Positions 1 to 8,383 of a DNA stretch of 59,354 nt are shown here, piece after piece. The number at the start of each line of letters is the position of its first letter. The stretch's first letter is position 1. This DNA is from Sphingomonadaceae bacterium. Lineage in GTDB: Bacteria; Pseudomonadota; Alphaproteobacteria; Sphingomonadales; Sphingomonadaceae. A program made the position numbers and the translations under genes. The stretch lies in assembly GCA_021300355.1 (NCBI GenBank), contig JAJTEF010000015.1:1-59354 (forward strand). The letters run 5' to 3'. Under the pieces are notes generated by a model, which was not told where the DNA came from, searched no databases, and saw only the letters and a list, made by a program, of their open reading frames with translations.

Positions 1-719
1 GATTTAGGAGCGCCAGCTTTATTGAATTGGCCAGCGAACTCTGAACCCATCGCGGCTCCAAGCATTGCATTGGCAAAAGCGGCATCGCCTTTATGCGCTA
101 AAACGGGGGCGGCGTGGATGAAGAGATCGCGCATGGCATCGCCGCCAACCGAGACCATGTTCCGTAATCCCAATTTCGCTTTGGCATTTTGGCCCGTGGC
201 GAGATCAAGATATACGATCTGGTCAACGGCGTAGAAATTGAAAAACGAATCCGTATTACCCTCTTTAAGGGTCAAGTCATGCGTGCCCGTCTTCGCGACG
301 GATACCCACGCGCGCAAAATGGGTGCCATAAAGCCAAAATTGCTGCGGGCTTCCAATTCGTCGGCCGCCAGCAACGCCATTGACCAGCGACGCTTTTGAA
401 AGGCGTCGGTAAATAGAACTAAAGGCCCCTCGGGCGGCACGTCATTTTTCAGTTCCTGAACGCGAATGGATTTCAGCGCTGCGGCAAAGTCTCCTTGCTG
501 CACCGCATTTTGGTAGACCCGCTTCGCCAATGTCTCGCTGTCCGAAGATTGTTCAAACAGCTTGAGATATCCCGTCAACGCTTCCCCGTGACGCGTGTCA
601 TACTCTGCCGCACGCGCATTGGCATAGGCAATGACGCCGTCATCAACGGAGGCATAAGCTGGCGCCGCACAAAAAAAGAGCGCGGCGGTCAGCTTACATA
701 TTGGGGTAATTCGGCCCAC
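1..719 (-). CDS. Exported TPR/helical-repeat-like protein, 3' end outside window
   Basis: The reading frame is open on the minus strand from position 719 to the window edge, so the C-terminus is missing. With a GTG start at 719 (another GTG lies at 725) the product begins with a typical signal peptide: a short basic start, a hydrophobic stretch TAALFFCAAPAYA, and an AYA-S type cleavage site. The mature part is rich in Ala, Leu and helix-forming residues and has the paired-helix look of tetratricopeptide-like repeats, but I could not delimit individual repeats. The start overlaps the end of the ETF-QO gene by about 26 bases, suggesting coupled translation. Function is unknown; a periplasmic scaffold role is only an inference. 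The start is uncertain because no ATG is available in this frame before the hydrophobic segment. Confidence 0.7.
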   Translation of the reverse strand, partial: MGRITPICKLTAALFFCAAPAYASVDDGVIAYANARAAEYDTRHGEALTGYLKLFEQSSDSETLAKRVYQNAVQQGDFAAALKSIRVQELKNDVPPEGPLVLFTDAFQKRRWSMALLAADELEARSNFGFMAPILRAWVSVAKTGTHDLTLKEGNTDSFFNFYAVDQIVYLDLATGQNAKAKLGLRNMVSVGGDAMRDLFIHAAPVLAHKGDAAFANAMLGAAMGSEFAGQFNKAGAPK

Positions 720-2334
720 CGCCACCCTCCGGCGTCACCCAATTGATATTCTGATTGGGGTCTTTGATGTCGCAGGTTTTGCAATGTACGCAGTTTTGGG
801 CGTTGATCTGATAGCGTGGGTCTTTGCCCTCTTCCTCGATCCATTCATAGACGCCTGCGGGGCAATAACGCGTGGATGGGCCAGCGAATTCCATGAACTC
901 GCTGTTCTTTTGCAGGTCCATATCCTTGACCTGCAAATGGATGGGCTGATCTTCGGCATGGTTGGTGTTCGACAGGAATACCGACGACAGCCGGTCAAAG
1001 CTGAACACGCCATCTGGCTTTGGATAATCGATCCGCTCGCCTGCATTCTTCTTTTTGAGTGCCTTGTGATCTGGGTGATGCTTCATGGTGAAAGGCATGC
1101 GGATGCCAAAGTTTTCGAGCCACATATTCACGCCCGCCAGCATCGTTCCAACCACATTGCCGTATTTTTCAACGAGCGGCAGGACATTGCGCACCATATG
1201 CAGTTCTTTGGAGACCCAGCTATTGTCATATCCGGTCTGGTAAGCGGTTAACTCGTCATGTTCGCGGCCAGCGGCCAGTGCTTCCACAACGGCATCTGCT
1301 GCCAACATGCCGGACTTCATCGCGGTATGCGTGCCCTTGATACGCGGAACGTTTACGAAGCCTGCTGAACAACCAATCAGTGCGCCGCCCGCGAATGCCA
1401 ATTTCGGCACCGACTGCCAACCACCATCGCTAATCGCGCGCGCGCCATAAGAAACGCGCTTGCCACCGGCCAAAATCTTCTTGACCTCAGGATGCGTTTT
1501 CCAACGCTGCAGCTCTTCGAATGGTGACAGATAGGGGTTGGAATAGTTCAACCAAACCACAAAGCCCAAGGCCACTTGGTTGTTCGCTTGATGGTACAGG
1601 AATGCGCCACCATTTGCGTCGGTCAATGGCCAGCCTTGGCTGTGGATGACGCGGCCTGCCGAATGTTGTTCCGCTGGAATATCCCACAATTCTTTCAGAC
1701 CAATGCCATAAACCTGTGGCTCGCAATCCTTATCCAATCCGAATTGCGGCTTGATCAACTTGGTCAGATGCCCGCGCACACCTTCGGCAAAGAAGGTATA
1801 TTTCGCATGCAACTCCATGCCGCGCATATAATCATCTTTGTGGCTGCCATCGCGCGCGACGCCCATGTCGCCTGTCGCCACGCCCTTGACTGAACCGTCG
1901 GCATTATACAGAATTTCTGCAGCCGAAAATCCGGGGAAGATTTCCACGCCCAGATTTTCAGCCTGCCCTGCAAGCCAGCGGCACAAATTACCAAGCGAAC
2001 CTGTGTAGGTGCCTTTGTTGTGCATAAAACCCGGCGTCAGGAAATGCGGCATGTTAAACTTGCCAGTCTTGGTCATTATCCAATGCTGGTTGTCGTTCAC
2101 AGGTGTATCGGCCAATGGGCAGCCCATCGTGCGCCAGTCAGGCAGCAGCTCGTCAAGCGCCTTTGGATCTATGACGGCGCCGGATAAAATATGCGCGCCA
2201 ACCTCAGAACCTTTTTCCAATATGCAAACGCTGGTGTCGGGTGACTGCTGTTTAATGCGTATCGCAGCGGATAAACCTGCTGGCCCCGCACCAACAATAA
2301 CAACATCATATGGCATCGACTCGCGTTCACTCAT
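694..2334 (-). CDS. Electron transfer flavoprotein-ubiquinone oxidoreductase
   Basis: This 546-residue protein is full length for ETF-QO, the membrane-associated flavo-iron-sulfur enzyme that passes electrons from ETF (acyl-CoA and other dehydrogenases) to ubiquinone. The FAD-binding Rossmann motif GAGPAGLSAA is at residues 15-24. The C-terminus carries the single [4Fe-4S] cluster ligands: a Cys in RYCPAGVYEW (about residue 491) and a CVHCKTC group (about 515-521), followed by DIKDP, as in the family. It ends PNYPNM and overlaps the start of the downstream exported protein. It is divergent from the UDG-like gene, with about 114 bp between them. The acyl-CoA ligase at 6.7-8.3 kb fits the same fatty-acid oxidation theme, but the two are not in one operon. 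I am very sure of the family. Confidence 0.96.
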   Translation of the reverse strand: MSERESMPYDVVIVGAGPAGLSAAIRIKQQSPDTSVCILEKGSEVGAHILSGAVIDPKALDELLPDWRTMGCPLADTPVNDNQHWIMTKTGKFNMPHFLTPGFMHNKGTYTGSLGNLCRWLAGQAENLGVEIFPGFSAAEILYNADGSVKGVATGDMGVARDGSHKDDYMRGMELHAKYTFFAEGVRGHLTKLIKPQFGLDKDCEPQVYGIGLKELWDIPAEQHSAGRVIHSQGWPLTDANGGAFLYHQANNQVALGFVVWLNYSNPYLSPFEELQRWKTHPEVKKILAGGKRVSYGARAISDGGWQSVPKLAFAGGALIGCSAGFVNVPRIKGTHTAMKSGMLAADAVVEALAAGREHDELTAYQTGYDNSWVSKELHMVRNVLPLVEKYGNVVGTMLAGVNMWLENFGIRMPFTMKHHPDHKALKKKNAGERIDYPKPDGVFSFDRLSSVFLSNTNHAEDQPIHLQVKDMDLQKNSEFMEFAGPSTRYCPAGVYEWIEEEGKDPRYQINAQNCVHCKTCDIKDPNQNINWVTPEGGGGPNYPNM

Positions 2335-2448
2335 TGCCTTTATCCTTTACCCGGCATGTAAATCAGGCCATCCGAATTTTCGGACAGCTCGTGGAAATTG
2401 CCATGCCAAGCAATTGACCCTGTCGTCAACAAGTGACTTAAGGGATTT

Positions 2449-3210
2449 ATGGGGGATCGTGCAGAAACTGCAGCCTTGGCGGCTGTTGAATCACTAACTT
2501 GTTGGTGGACACTGGCCGGTGTGGATTCTGCCGTGGGCGATGAAACCGTTAACTGGCTGGCCGCCGATGAAGTGACGGATCCTGCAAAACCGGCTGTCAC
2601 GGCCAATAACAGTGCCGCCAATGTCCCTGTTGCACCGCAAGTTCCGTTTATTCCATGGCCCAATGATATTGCGACCTTGCGGCAGATGGTCCGCGATGGC
2701 GCACCGCTTCCTGGCAACGACCTCGGTCCAGTTCATATTCCCCCAATTGGCGCGGAAAACAGCGCGATTGTCATCATATCGGATTTGCCCGATTTGGCAG
2801 ATGCCGATGAAGCAACCGCGGGAACGTCTGCGGTGCACATTTTGTTGGAACGTATGTTGGCGGCGATTGGTATCAACATATCGGATTGCTACCGGACGTG
2901 GCTTGCAACCACCGTGCCGGCGACGGGGGAGCTTCCCGATCATACTCTGCCGGAATTGGGCCAGTATATGCGCCATCAAATCGGCCTGATTAAACCCACA
3001 TCGGTGATTTTACTCGGTTCATCCGCCTGCAAGGCTCTGTTAGACGCCGACCTTATGAACGCCCGCGCAGAATTACGGAATGTTAACGATGACGGCCGCA
3101 ATATCGCCGCATTGACGACATTCCATCCGCGTACGCTTATTGCGCGGCCTGCCATGAAGGCACAGGCGTGGAGAGATCTGCAGATGTTTGCAAAACGGGA
3201 TGCCTTGTGA
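2449..3210 (+). CDS. Uracil-DNA glycosylase family 4-like protein, motif-poor
   Basis: This is a 253-residue protein. The last 170 residues resemble the alpha/beta fold of family 4/5 uracil-DNA glycosylases, including the late TTFHPRTLIARP segment (the HPxxLxxxP block) followed by AWRDLQMF. The first 65 residues are Ala/Val rich and low in complexity. In the usual first motif (GExPGxxED with a PFVGxxG follow-up), this protein has ISDLPDLADADEATAG, and it lacks the four cysteines that bind the [4Fe-4S] cluster in family 4 enzymes. Activity on uracil is therefore uncertain. A ribosome site (AAGGG) lies just upstream of the ATG. Its TGA overlaps a GTG that probably starts the next gene (GTGA overlap), so the two are likely co-transcribed. 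Confidence 0.75.
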   Translation: MGDRAETAALAAVESLTCWWTLAGVDSAVGDETVNWLAADEVTDPAKPAVTANNSAANVPVAPQVPFIPWPNDIATLRQMVRDGAPLPGNDLGPVHIPPIGAENSAIVIISDLPDLADADEATAGTSAVHILLERMLAAIGINISDCYRTWLATTVPATGELPDHTLPELGQYMRHQIGLIKPTSVILLGSSACKALLDADLMNARAELRNVNDDGRNIAALTTFHPRTLIARPAMKAQAWRDLQMFAKRDAL

Positions 3211-4993
3211 GCGCCAAGAACGCACATAGCGCAAACATGCGTAACAGCAGAATGCGCGCACTTAGGTGGCTTGGCACACTTTTGGCGCTCTCCCCTGTGG
3301 CGGCTGCGCATGCAAATACCAGCGAGGGCTTTCGTGCGATCGTTTCTACGCAGGTTGCTCCAACGGTTTTGGATGCCAAGGAAAAGTCCGTTTTTTCGGC
3401 CATTTACGACGCAATTCGAAACCAGAAATGGGAAGAGGCGGCACGGTTAATCGATGAAGCACCACAGGGTCCAATGGCCGCGATGGCGCGCGCCGAATTA
3501 TATCTTGCCCCCGACAGCCCAAAGGTGGAGGTCGCGCAATTGCACGATCTTTTGCAGTCGGCACCCTATCTTCCGCAAGCGGAGCAGCTTGCAACAATGG
3601 CGCGCAAGCGCGGTGCCGAGGTTCTGCCTGAACGCCCGGGCATCCGCCGTTTCTCATGGCTTGGTGGTGCGCCAAAGCGCGATTTGCCCGCAAACGCGGC
3701 GAGCGATGCTATTCGCGGCGAGCTTCAGCAATTTATCAAAGACGATCAGCCTTTGGCCGCCGAACAATATCTGGAAACCAAGGTCGAAGAGCTTTCACCC
3801 GAAGCATTGACCGAACTTCAATACCGCGTCGCTTGGTCCTATTATATCGAAAATGATGACCAGTCTGCCAAGCGTGTGGCGTTACTTGCGCGCACGGCCG
3901 GTGGCGAATGGGGCACACAGGCGGCATGGGTGCATGGCTTGGCATCATGGCGGTTGGGTGAATATGCGGACGCGTATGAGGCATTTGACGTGGTCTCACG
4001 CCTCGCTGCCAATGACGATCTAAAGGCAGCAGGCCTGTTTTGGGGCGCGCGCGCGGCAATGGCCGCGAAATATCCACAATTTGTGCAGCCAAAAATGCAA
4101 AAAGCGGCGCAGCTGCCCGAAACCTTTTATGGTCTGTTGGCGAGCGAAGCGCTCGGCATGGAGCCCATCGCCCGGAGGGCAGCCAAAGTTGCAAAGCTTG
4201 ATTGGGCCAGCCTGAAAGATCAGCAGAATGCAATCCTTGCGGTTGGTTTAGCCGAAATTGGCGAAACGAAACTTGCAGATGAAGCATTGCGCCATCAAGC
4301 GCGCATAGGCGATGCGCGGCAGCATACAAATTTGGCGCAGCTGGCCGGATCGCTGAACCTTGCCTCCACCCAGTTTGGCTGGGTCATTATGGCCCCACAC
4401 GCAACCAGAGCAACGCCATGGCGCGCTATCCCATGCCGAATTGGGAACCCCTCGGTGGCTGGCGGGTAACGCCGGCACTTGTCTATGCGCACACGTTACA
4501 GGAATCCAACTTCCGCACGGACGTAGTCAGCCCGGCGGGCGCACGTGGGCTCATGCAAGTGCGGCCTGGCACCGCGCAGGATATGGCGCGGGCGCGCGGC
4601 GCGACATTTGCTGCATCACAACTGGATCGTCCTTCGATCAATCTCGAATATGGACAATCCTACCTCGAAAAATTGCGCGATTTGCCCGCCACGGGTGGCC
4701 TGCTGCCCAAGGTGATTGCGGCCTATAATGCAGGCCCCGTTCCGCTTGCGCGGTGGAACAGCGAAATTCGCGACAATGGCGATCCGCTGCTTTTCATTGA
4801 ATCCATCCCTTATTGGGAAACGCGTGGCTATGTCGCGATTATCCTGCGCAACTATTGGATCTACGAGATGCGGGCAAACAAGGCGTCGGGCAGCTTGAAA
4901 GGGCTCGCCCAATATATGTGGCCGAAATTTCCGGACGCCAATGGCACCGTAACTGCGCGCCGCGTCATAGGAGGCTCAATTGCCGCTCGATAA
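3207..4993 (+). pseudogene. Soluble lytic murein transglycosylase, broken by a one-base frameshift
   Basis: Two overlapping frames together make one exported lytic transglycosylase, which cleaves peptidoglycan to anhydromuropeptides. The first frame (GTG at 3207, or ATG at 3237) has a signal peptide ending VAAAHA and a long helical superhelix region, then stops at 4469. The second frame carries the whole SLT catalytic domain: LQESNF with the catalytic Glu, SPAGARGLMQ, and AAYNAGP, ending at 4993. The frames join near 4373-4378, where the sequence reads CAGTTTGGCTGG. One extra T would give the continuous reading STQFWLGHYGP. As it stands, the protein would lose its catalytic domain. This could be a true mutation or a homopolymer sequencing error. 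The gene overlaps moaB by 14 bases. Confidence 0.85.
4969..4974 (+). promoter_or_regulatory. Strong ribosome binding site deciding a TTG start for moaB
   Basis: The sequence AGGAGG, a perfect match to the 16S 3' end, lies 5 bases before a TTG at 4980. No comparable site precedes the in-frame ATG at 4998. This supports TTG initiation for moaB inside the last codons of the transglycosylase gene. Confidence 0.6.
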
Positions 4994-5507
4994 CAACATG
5001 GCTTTCAAACCCGTCAATATTGCGCTTCTGACGGTATCCGACACGCGTGGACCGGATGATGACACCAGCGGCGATTTATTGGCTGAACGCATCAGGGCGG
5101 CGGGGCATAAGATCATCGAACGCGCAATTTTGCGTGACGATACAGCGCTGATTACAGCCCGCCTGCACAATTGGATCGATGACGAAAATATCGACGTTGT
5201 CATATCCACAGGCGGAACAGGGCTCACCGGACGCGATGTTACGCCGGAGGCACTGGATCGCGTTAAGACCAAGGATATTCCCGGGTTTGGCGAGCTTTTT
5301 CGTTGGCTAAGCTTCGCCAGCATTGGCACATCGACCATACAGTCGCGCGCCTGCGCGGTGCTGGCACGCGGCACGTACATCTTTGCCCTGCCCGGCTCAA
5401 ACGGCGCGGTGAAGGATGGATGGGACCAGATTTTGGTTCATCAGTTGGACAACCGGCACCGCCCCTGCAATTTCGTCGAACTGATGCCGCGCCTGTCCGA
5501 AAGGTAA
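4980..5507 (+). CDS. moaB: Molybdenum cofactor biosynthesis protein B
   Basis: This 175-residue protein belongs to the MoaB/MogA family, which acts in adenylylation of molybdopterin during molybdenum cofactor assembly. The family signature is clear: NIALLTVSDTRG near the N-terminus, STGGTGLTGRDVTPEA in the middle (the substrate-binding GGTG loop), and FALPGSNGAVKDGW near the end. I chose the TTG start at 4980 because a perfect AGGAGG lies 5 bases upstream; an ATG at 4998 is the alternative. It overlaps the end of the transglycosylase gene, so the two are probably co-transcribed. Other cofactor genes in the window, moaC and moeA, lie 20 kb away at the end of the trp cluster. Confidence 0.95.
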   Translation: MPLDNNMAFKPVNIALLTVSDTRGPDDDTSGDLLAERIRAAGHKIIERAILRDDTALITARLHNWIDDENIDVVISTGGTGLTGRDVTPEALDRVKTKDIPGFGELFRWLSFASIGTSTIQSRACAVLARGTYIFALPGSNGAVKDGWDQILVHQLDNRHRPCNFVELMPRLSER

Positions 5508-5556
5508 ATGCGTGGATTACTGCCGTTGGTGATTCTAATGCGCTGAACGCATATTT

Positions 5557-5571
5557 GTTCTTTATATGTTC
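5557..5571 (+). promoter_or_regulatory. LexA (SOS) box, GTTC-N7-GTTC, upstream of the radical SAM gene
   Basis: GTTCTTTATATGTTC is an exact GTTC-N7-GTTC direct repeat, the LexA operator type known in Alphaproteobacteria. It ends 24 bases before the ATG at 5596. The same motif occurs upstream of lexA in this window, which supports the reading. The AT-rich spacer could also be part of the -10 element, so LexA would block the promoter. Confidence 0.65.
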
Positions 5572-5595
5572 TCATTCTTATGGCATGATGTGCCT

Positions 5596-6684
5596 ATGGA
5601 GAATGCAGTCGAGCGCAATGTAACAAAGGGACGCGGGGCGCCCACAAACGCGGTGCCAACGCGGTTTAACCTGAATAGCCGTGTTGCCGACGGAGACTGG
5701 CTGGACGCGCGCGAAGCGTTAGATGGCGGGAAGCCGCCGCTCAAGACGACGGTGACCGAAGAGTTTGCCAAATCCATACTCTCGTTCAACAATTCTCCCG
5801 ACGTCCCTTTTGACCGGTCGGTAAACGCGTATCGCGGTTGCGAGCATGGCTGCGTCTATTGTTTTGCGCGGCCAACGCACGCCTATCATGACCTGTCGCC
5901 GGGGCTGGATTTCGAAAGCCGCCTGTTCGCCAAGCCAAACGCCGTAGACATATTTCGCAAAACAATCGCCAAGCCCGGATACCGGCCAGCGACTATAGCA
6001 ATCGGAACCAATACCGACCCGTATCAGCCGATTGAGCGAACCTATCGCATCACGCGATCGATCTTGGCGCTGATGGTCGAAACGTCACACCCGATTGTCG
6101 TCACAACAAAATCCGCGCGCGTAGTTGATGATATCGACCTGTTAAGCCAGCTGGCATCAAAGCAACTGACGGGCGTCGCCATATCGGTAACTTCGCTCGA
6201 TGCAAAACTTGCCCGGACATTGGAACCCAGAGCGTCATCGCCGATGACCCGGCTTGCGGCGGTACGCAAACTTTCCGATGCCGGTATCTATGTGCATGTG
6301 AATATCGCGCCGATCATTCCGGCGGTAACGGATCATGAGATTGAGGCTATCGCCGCCGCCGCCGCAGAACACGGCGCGACAAGCATCAGTTCGATTCCCA
6401 TCCGCCTTCCGAATGAAGTTGCGCCTTTGTTCCGCGACTGGCTTGACGCCCATTTCCCCGACCGCGCGGCGAAGGTCATGAATATCATTCGCGACATGCG
6501 CGGCGGCAAAGACAATGATGCCGAATTTATCTCACGGATGAAGGGCCATGGTCCTTGGGCCGAGCTGATACGCACCCGTATGCAAATCGCGCGAAAGAAA
6601 CATGGCTTGGACGGTTCCAAATGGAATGTCAGAACCGACCTGTTCGTGCCGCCAAATATGAATGGGCAGCTGAGTCTATTTTGA
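5596..6684 (+). CDS. PA0069-family radical SAM protein (spore photoproduct lyase-like)
   Basis: This is a 362-residue radical S-adenosylmethionine protein. The [4Fe-4S] ligands are in GCEHGCVYCFARP (Cys at about 82, 86 and 89, CxxxCxxC), followed by THAYHDLSPGLDFE, typical of the PA0069 group related to SplB. The barrel continues with IAIGTNTDPYQPIE and VTTKSARVVDDIDLL. The substrate is not established for this group; a role in repairing nucleic acid photoproducts is often suggested by similarity only. I placed the start at 5596 (MENAVERN) rather than at the first ATG, 5566, because the LexA box at 5557-5571 covers 5566. It is transcribed alone, convergent with the acyl-CoA ligase. The SOS box suggests DNA-damage induction. 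Confidence 0.88.
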   Translation: MENAVERNVTKGRGAPTNAVPTRFNLNSRVADGDWLDAREALDGGKPPLKTTVTEEFAKSILSFNNSPDVPFDRSVNAYRGCEHGCVYCFARPTHAYHDLSPGLDFESRLFAKPNAVDIFRKTIAKPGYRPATIAIGTNTDPYQPIERTYRITRSILALMVETSHPIVVTTKSARVVDDIDLLSQLASKQLTGVAISVTSLDAKLARTLEPRASSPMTRLAAVRKLSDAGIYVHVNIAPIIPAVTDHEIEAIAAAAAEHGATSISSIPIRLPNEVAPLFRDWLDAHFPDRAAKVMNIIRDMRGGKDNDAEFISRMKGHGPWAELIRTRMQIARKKHGLDGSKWNVRTDLFVPPNMNGQLSLF

Positions 6685-6703
6685 AAATCTCAGTTGCTCG
6701 GCT

Positions 6704-6719
6704 GCCCAGAATATTGGGC
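6704..6719. terminator. Weak hairpin between convergent genes
   Basis: GCCCA and TGGGC flank a 6-base loop between the ends of the radical SAM gene (+) and the acyl-CoA ligase (-). There is no T tract on either side. It might act as a bidirectional terminator, but the evidence is only the 5-bp stem and the position. Confidence 0.25.
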
Positions 6720-8318
6720 TCAATCCTCTAGAACGAAATCCTTGAACTGCTGACGCAGCGCGACCTTTTGGATCTTGCCCGTGCCGGTGTGCGGAAGCTC
6801 GTCAACGAACAGCACCCGGTCTGGCATCCACCATTTTACGATCCGTTCGGCGAGATATGCTTTCACCGTGGCTTCATCGACCTCCGCGCCGGGTTTCTTA
6901 ACGGCAATCAGCACAGGGCGTTCATCCCATTTAGGATGCGGAATGCCAATCGCGCCGGCCTCCGCAATTCCGGGACAGCCAACGGCGATGTTTTCCAACT
7001 CAACCGAGCTAATCCATTCGCCGCCCGACTTGATAACATCCTTTACGCGGTCAGTGATCTGCATCGTGCCATCGGGGTGCAGAACGGAAACGTCACCAGT
7101 GTCAAACCATTGGTCGGCGTCGACGGTATCGGCTTCCGCCTTGAAATAACGTTTGATGACCCAAGGTCCGCGTATCTGAAGCGCGCCCGATGTCACGCCG
7201 TCGCGCGGGGCGACATTGCCGTCCTTATCAATGACACGCAGTTCGACACCAAATGGCGTTCGGCCCTGCTTACACACAACGTCTATTTGCTCATCAAGCG
7301 TCAATTCGTCCCAATTGGGTGTAGGTGCGCCCATTGTGCCGATGGGCGATGTTTCGGTCATACCCCATGCGTGCGATACGCGGACATTTGCCTTCATGAG
7401 GCGTTCAATCATCGCGCGCGGCGCAGCGGAACCGCCAATGGTGACAAGGCGCAACTTACCGAGCGACGCATCGCGCCCAGCGGCAGCCTCTGCATCCAAA
7501 TGCGCAAACATGGCGAGCCAAACGGTCGGCACACCCGCGCTATGCGTGACGCCTTCCTTCAGCATCAGCCCGTGCAAGGTCGCCGCATCATTTGTGGTGG
7601 AAAAGACGAATTTAACGCCTGCCGCAGCCCCTGCAAATGGCAAACCCCAGCTCGCCGCATGGAACATCGGCACGATGGGCAACAAAGCGGCCTGGGGGCT
7701 GAGATCGAATATGCTAGGCGCGATTTCCGCCATCGCGTGCAGCATCGTCGAACGGTGCTGATACAACACGCCCTTTGGATTGCCTGTGGTGCCGCTGGTA
7801 TAGCAGAGCATACATGGGTCACGCTCGTCGCCGGTCGCCCATTCATAATTGCCGTCTTGGCCGCTGATCAATGCGCCGTAGCTGTCGTCGCGGTCGAACA
7901 CGATATAATGTTCAACAGTCTTCAGTTGCGGCTTTATCCGGTCGATAATTGGCTGGAACATGGCATCATACATCAACACCTTATCTTCGGCGTGGTTCAT
8001 GATGTAGATCAGGTCTTCGTCAAACAACCGGACGTTGACGGTATGAATGACGCCGCCAAAACCAATGGCGCCATACCAAGTGGCAAGATGCCGATGGTGG
8101 TTCATGGCAAAGGTTGCGATCCGGTCGCCCTTTTGCAGGCCAAAGCCAGCAAAGGCTTGCGAAAGCTTACGGGCTTCGGTCGCGACGCCCGCCCAGCTTG
8201 TCCGTTCAAAAGTGCCATCAGCCCAACGCGTTACGATTTCGCGCGTGCCATGCTCTCGCGCTGCATAATCGATTAAATGGGTTACCCGAAGATCCCAATC
8301 CTGCATCGTACCGTACAT
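6720..8318 (-). CDS. Fatty acyl-CoA ligase (AMP-binding, medium/long-chain type)
   Basis: This 532-residue acyl-activating enzyme forms acyl-AMP and then acyl-CoA. All hallmarks are visible: the phosphate-binding loop CYTSGTTGNPKG, the A5 motif GMTETSP, DQWFDTGDVS, and the hinge with GGEWISSVELE. The C-terminal catalytic lysine is in HTGTGKIQK. The N-terminus MYGTMQDWDLRVTHLIDYAAR is that of the medium/long-chain acyl-CoA ligase group. I chose the ATG at 8318 over the ATG at 8336 because AGGGAGAG sits at the right distance before it. The gene stands alone behind dnaE on the minus strand, with a small inverted repeat at 8344-8360 just upstream. Substrate chain length cannot be read from sequence. 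Confidence 0.93.
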   Translation of the reverse strand: MYGTMQDWDLRVTHLIDYAAREHGTREIVTRWADGTFERTSWAGVATEARKLSQAFAGFGLQKGDRIATFAMNHHRHLATWYGAIGFGGVIHTVNVRLFDEDLIYIMNHAEDKVLMYDAMFQPIIDRIKPQLKTVEHYIVFDRDDSYGALISGQDGNYEWATGDERDPCMLCYTSGTTGNPKGVLYQHRSTMLHAMAEIAPSIFDLSPQAALLPIVPMFHAASWGLPFAGAAAGVKFVFSTTNDAATLHGLMLKEGVTHSAGVPTVWLAMFAHLDAEAAAGRDASLGKLRLVTIGGSAAPRAMIERLMKANVRVSHAWGMTETSPIGTMGAPTPNWDELTLDEQIDVVCKQGRTPFGVELRVIDKDGNVAPRDGVTSGALQIRGPWVIKRYFKAEADTVDADQWFDTGDVSVLHPDGTMQITDRVKDVIKSGGEWISSVELENIAVGCPGIAEAGAIGIPHPKWDERPVLIAVKKPGAEVDEATVKAYLAERIVKWWMPDRVLFVDELPHTGTGKIQKVALRQQFKDFVLED

Positions 8319-8343
8319 CCAAGCTCTCTCCCTCATCTAATGT

Positions 8344-8360
8344 CGCCAATATTCTTGGCG
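8344..8360. repeat. Inverted repeat upstream of the acyl-CoA ligase gene
   Basis: CGCCAA and TTGGCG form a perfect 6-bp inverted repeat around TATTC. It lies 26-42 bases before the ligase ATG, in the 65-bp gap after dnaE. It could be an operator for a fatty-acid regulator or a weak terminator for dnaE; there is no T tract in the dnaE direction, which favours an operator slightly. Confidence 0.35.
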
Positions 8361-8383
8361 TATATTTCGGTGTTTGCGGCTGA

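Noticed and set aside
5566-5595. Upstream ATG adding 10 residues to the radical SAM protein
   Set aside because: It falls inside the LexA box; MENAVERN at 5596 is the more natural start.
6768-8276. A 502-codon open frame on the plus strand opposite the acyl-CoA ligase
   Set aside because: It is the antisense shadow of a well-supported gene; the translation is rich in Arg, His and Cys and has no domain I recognise.
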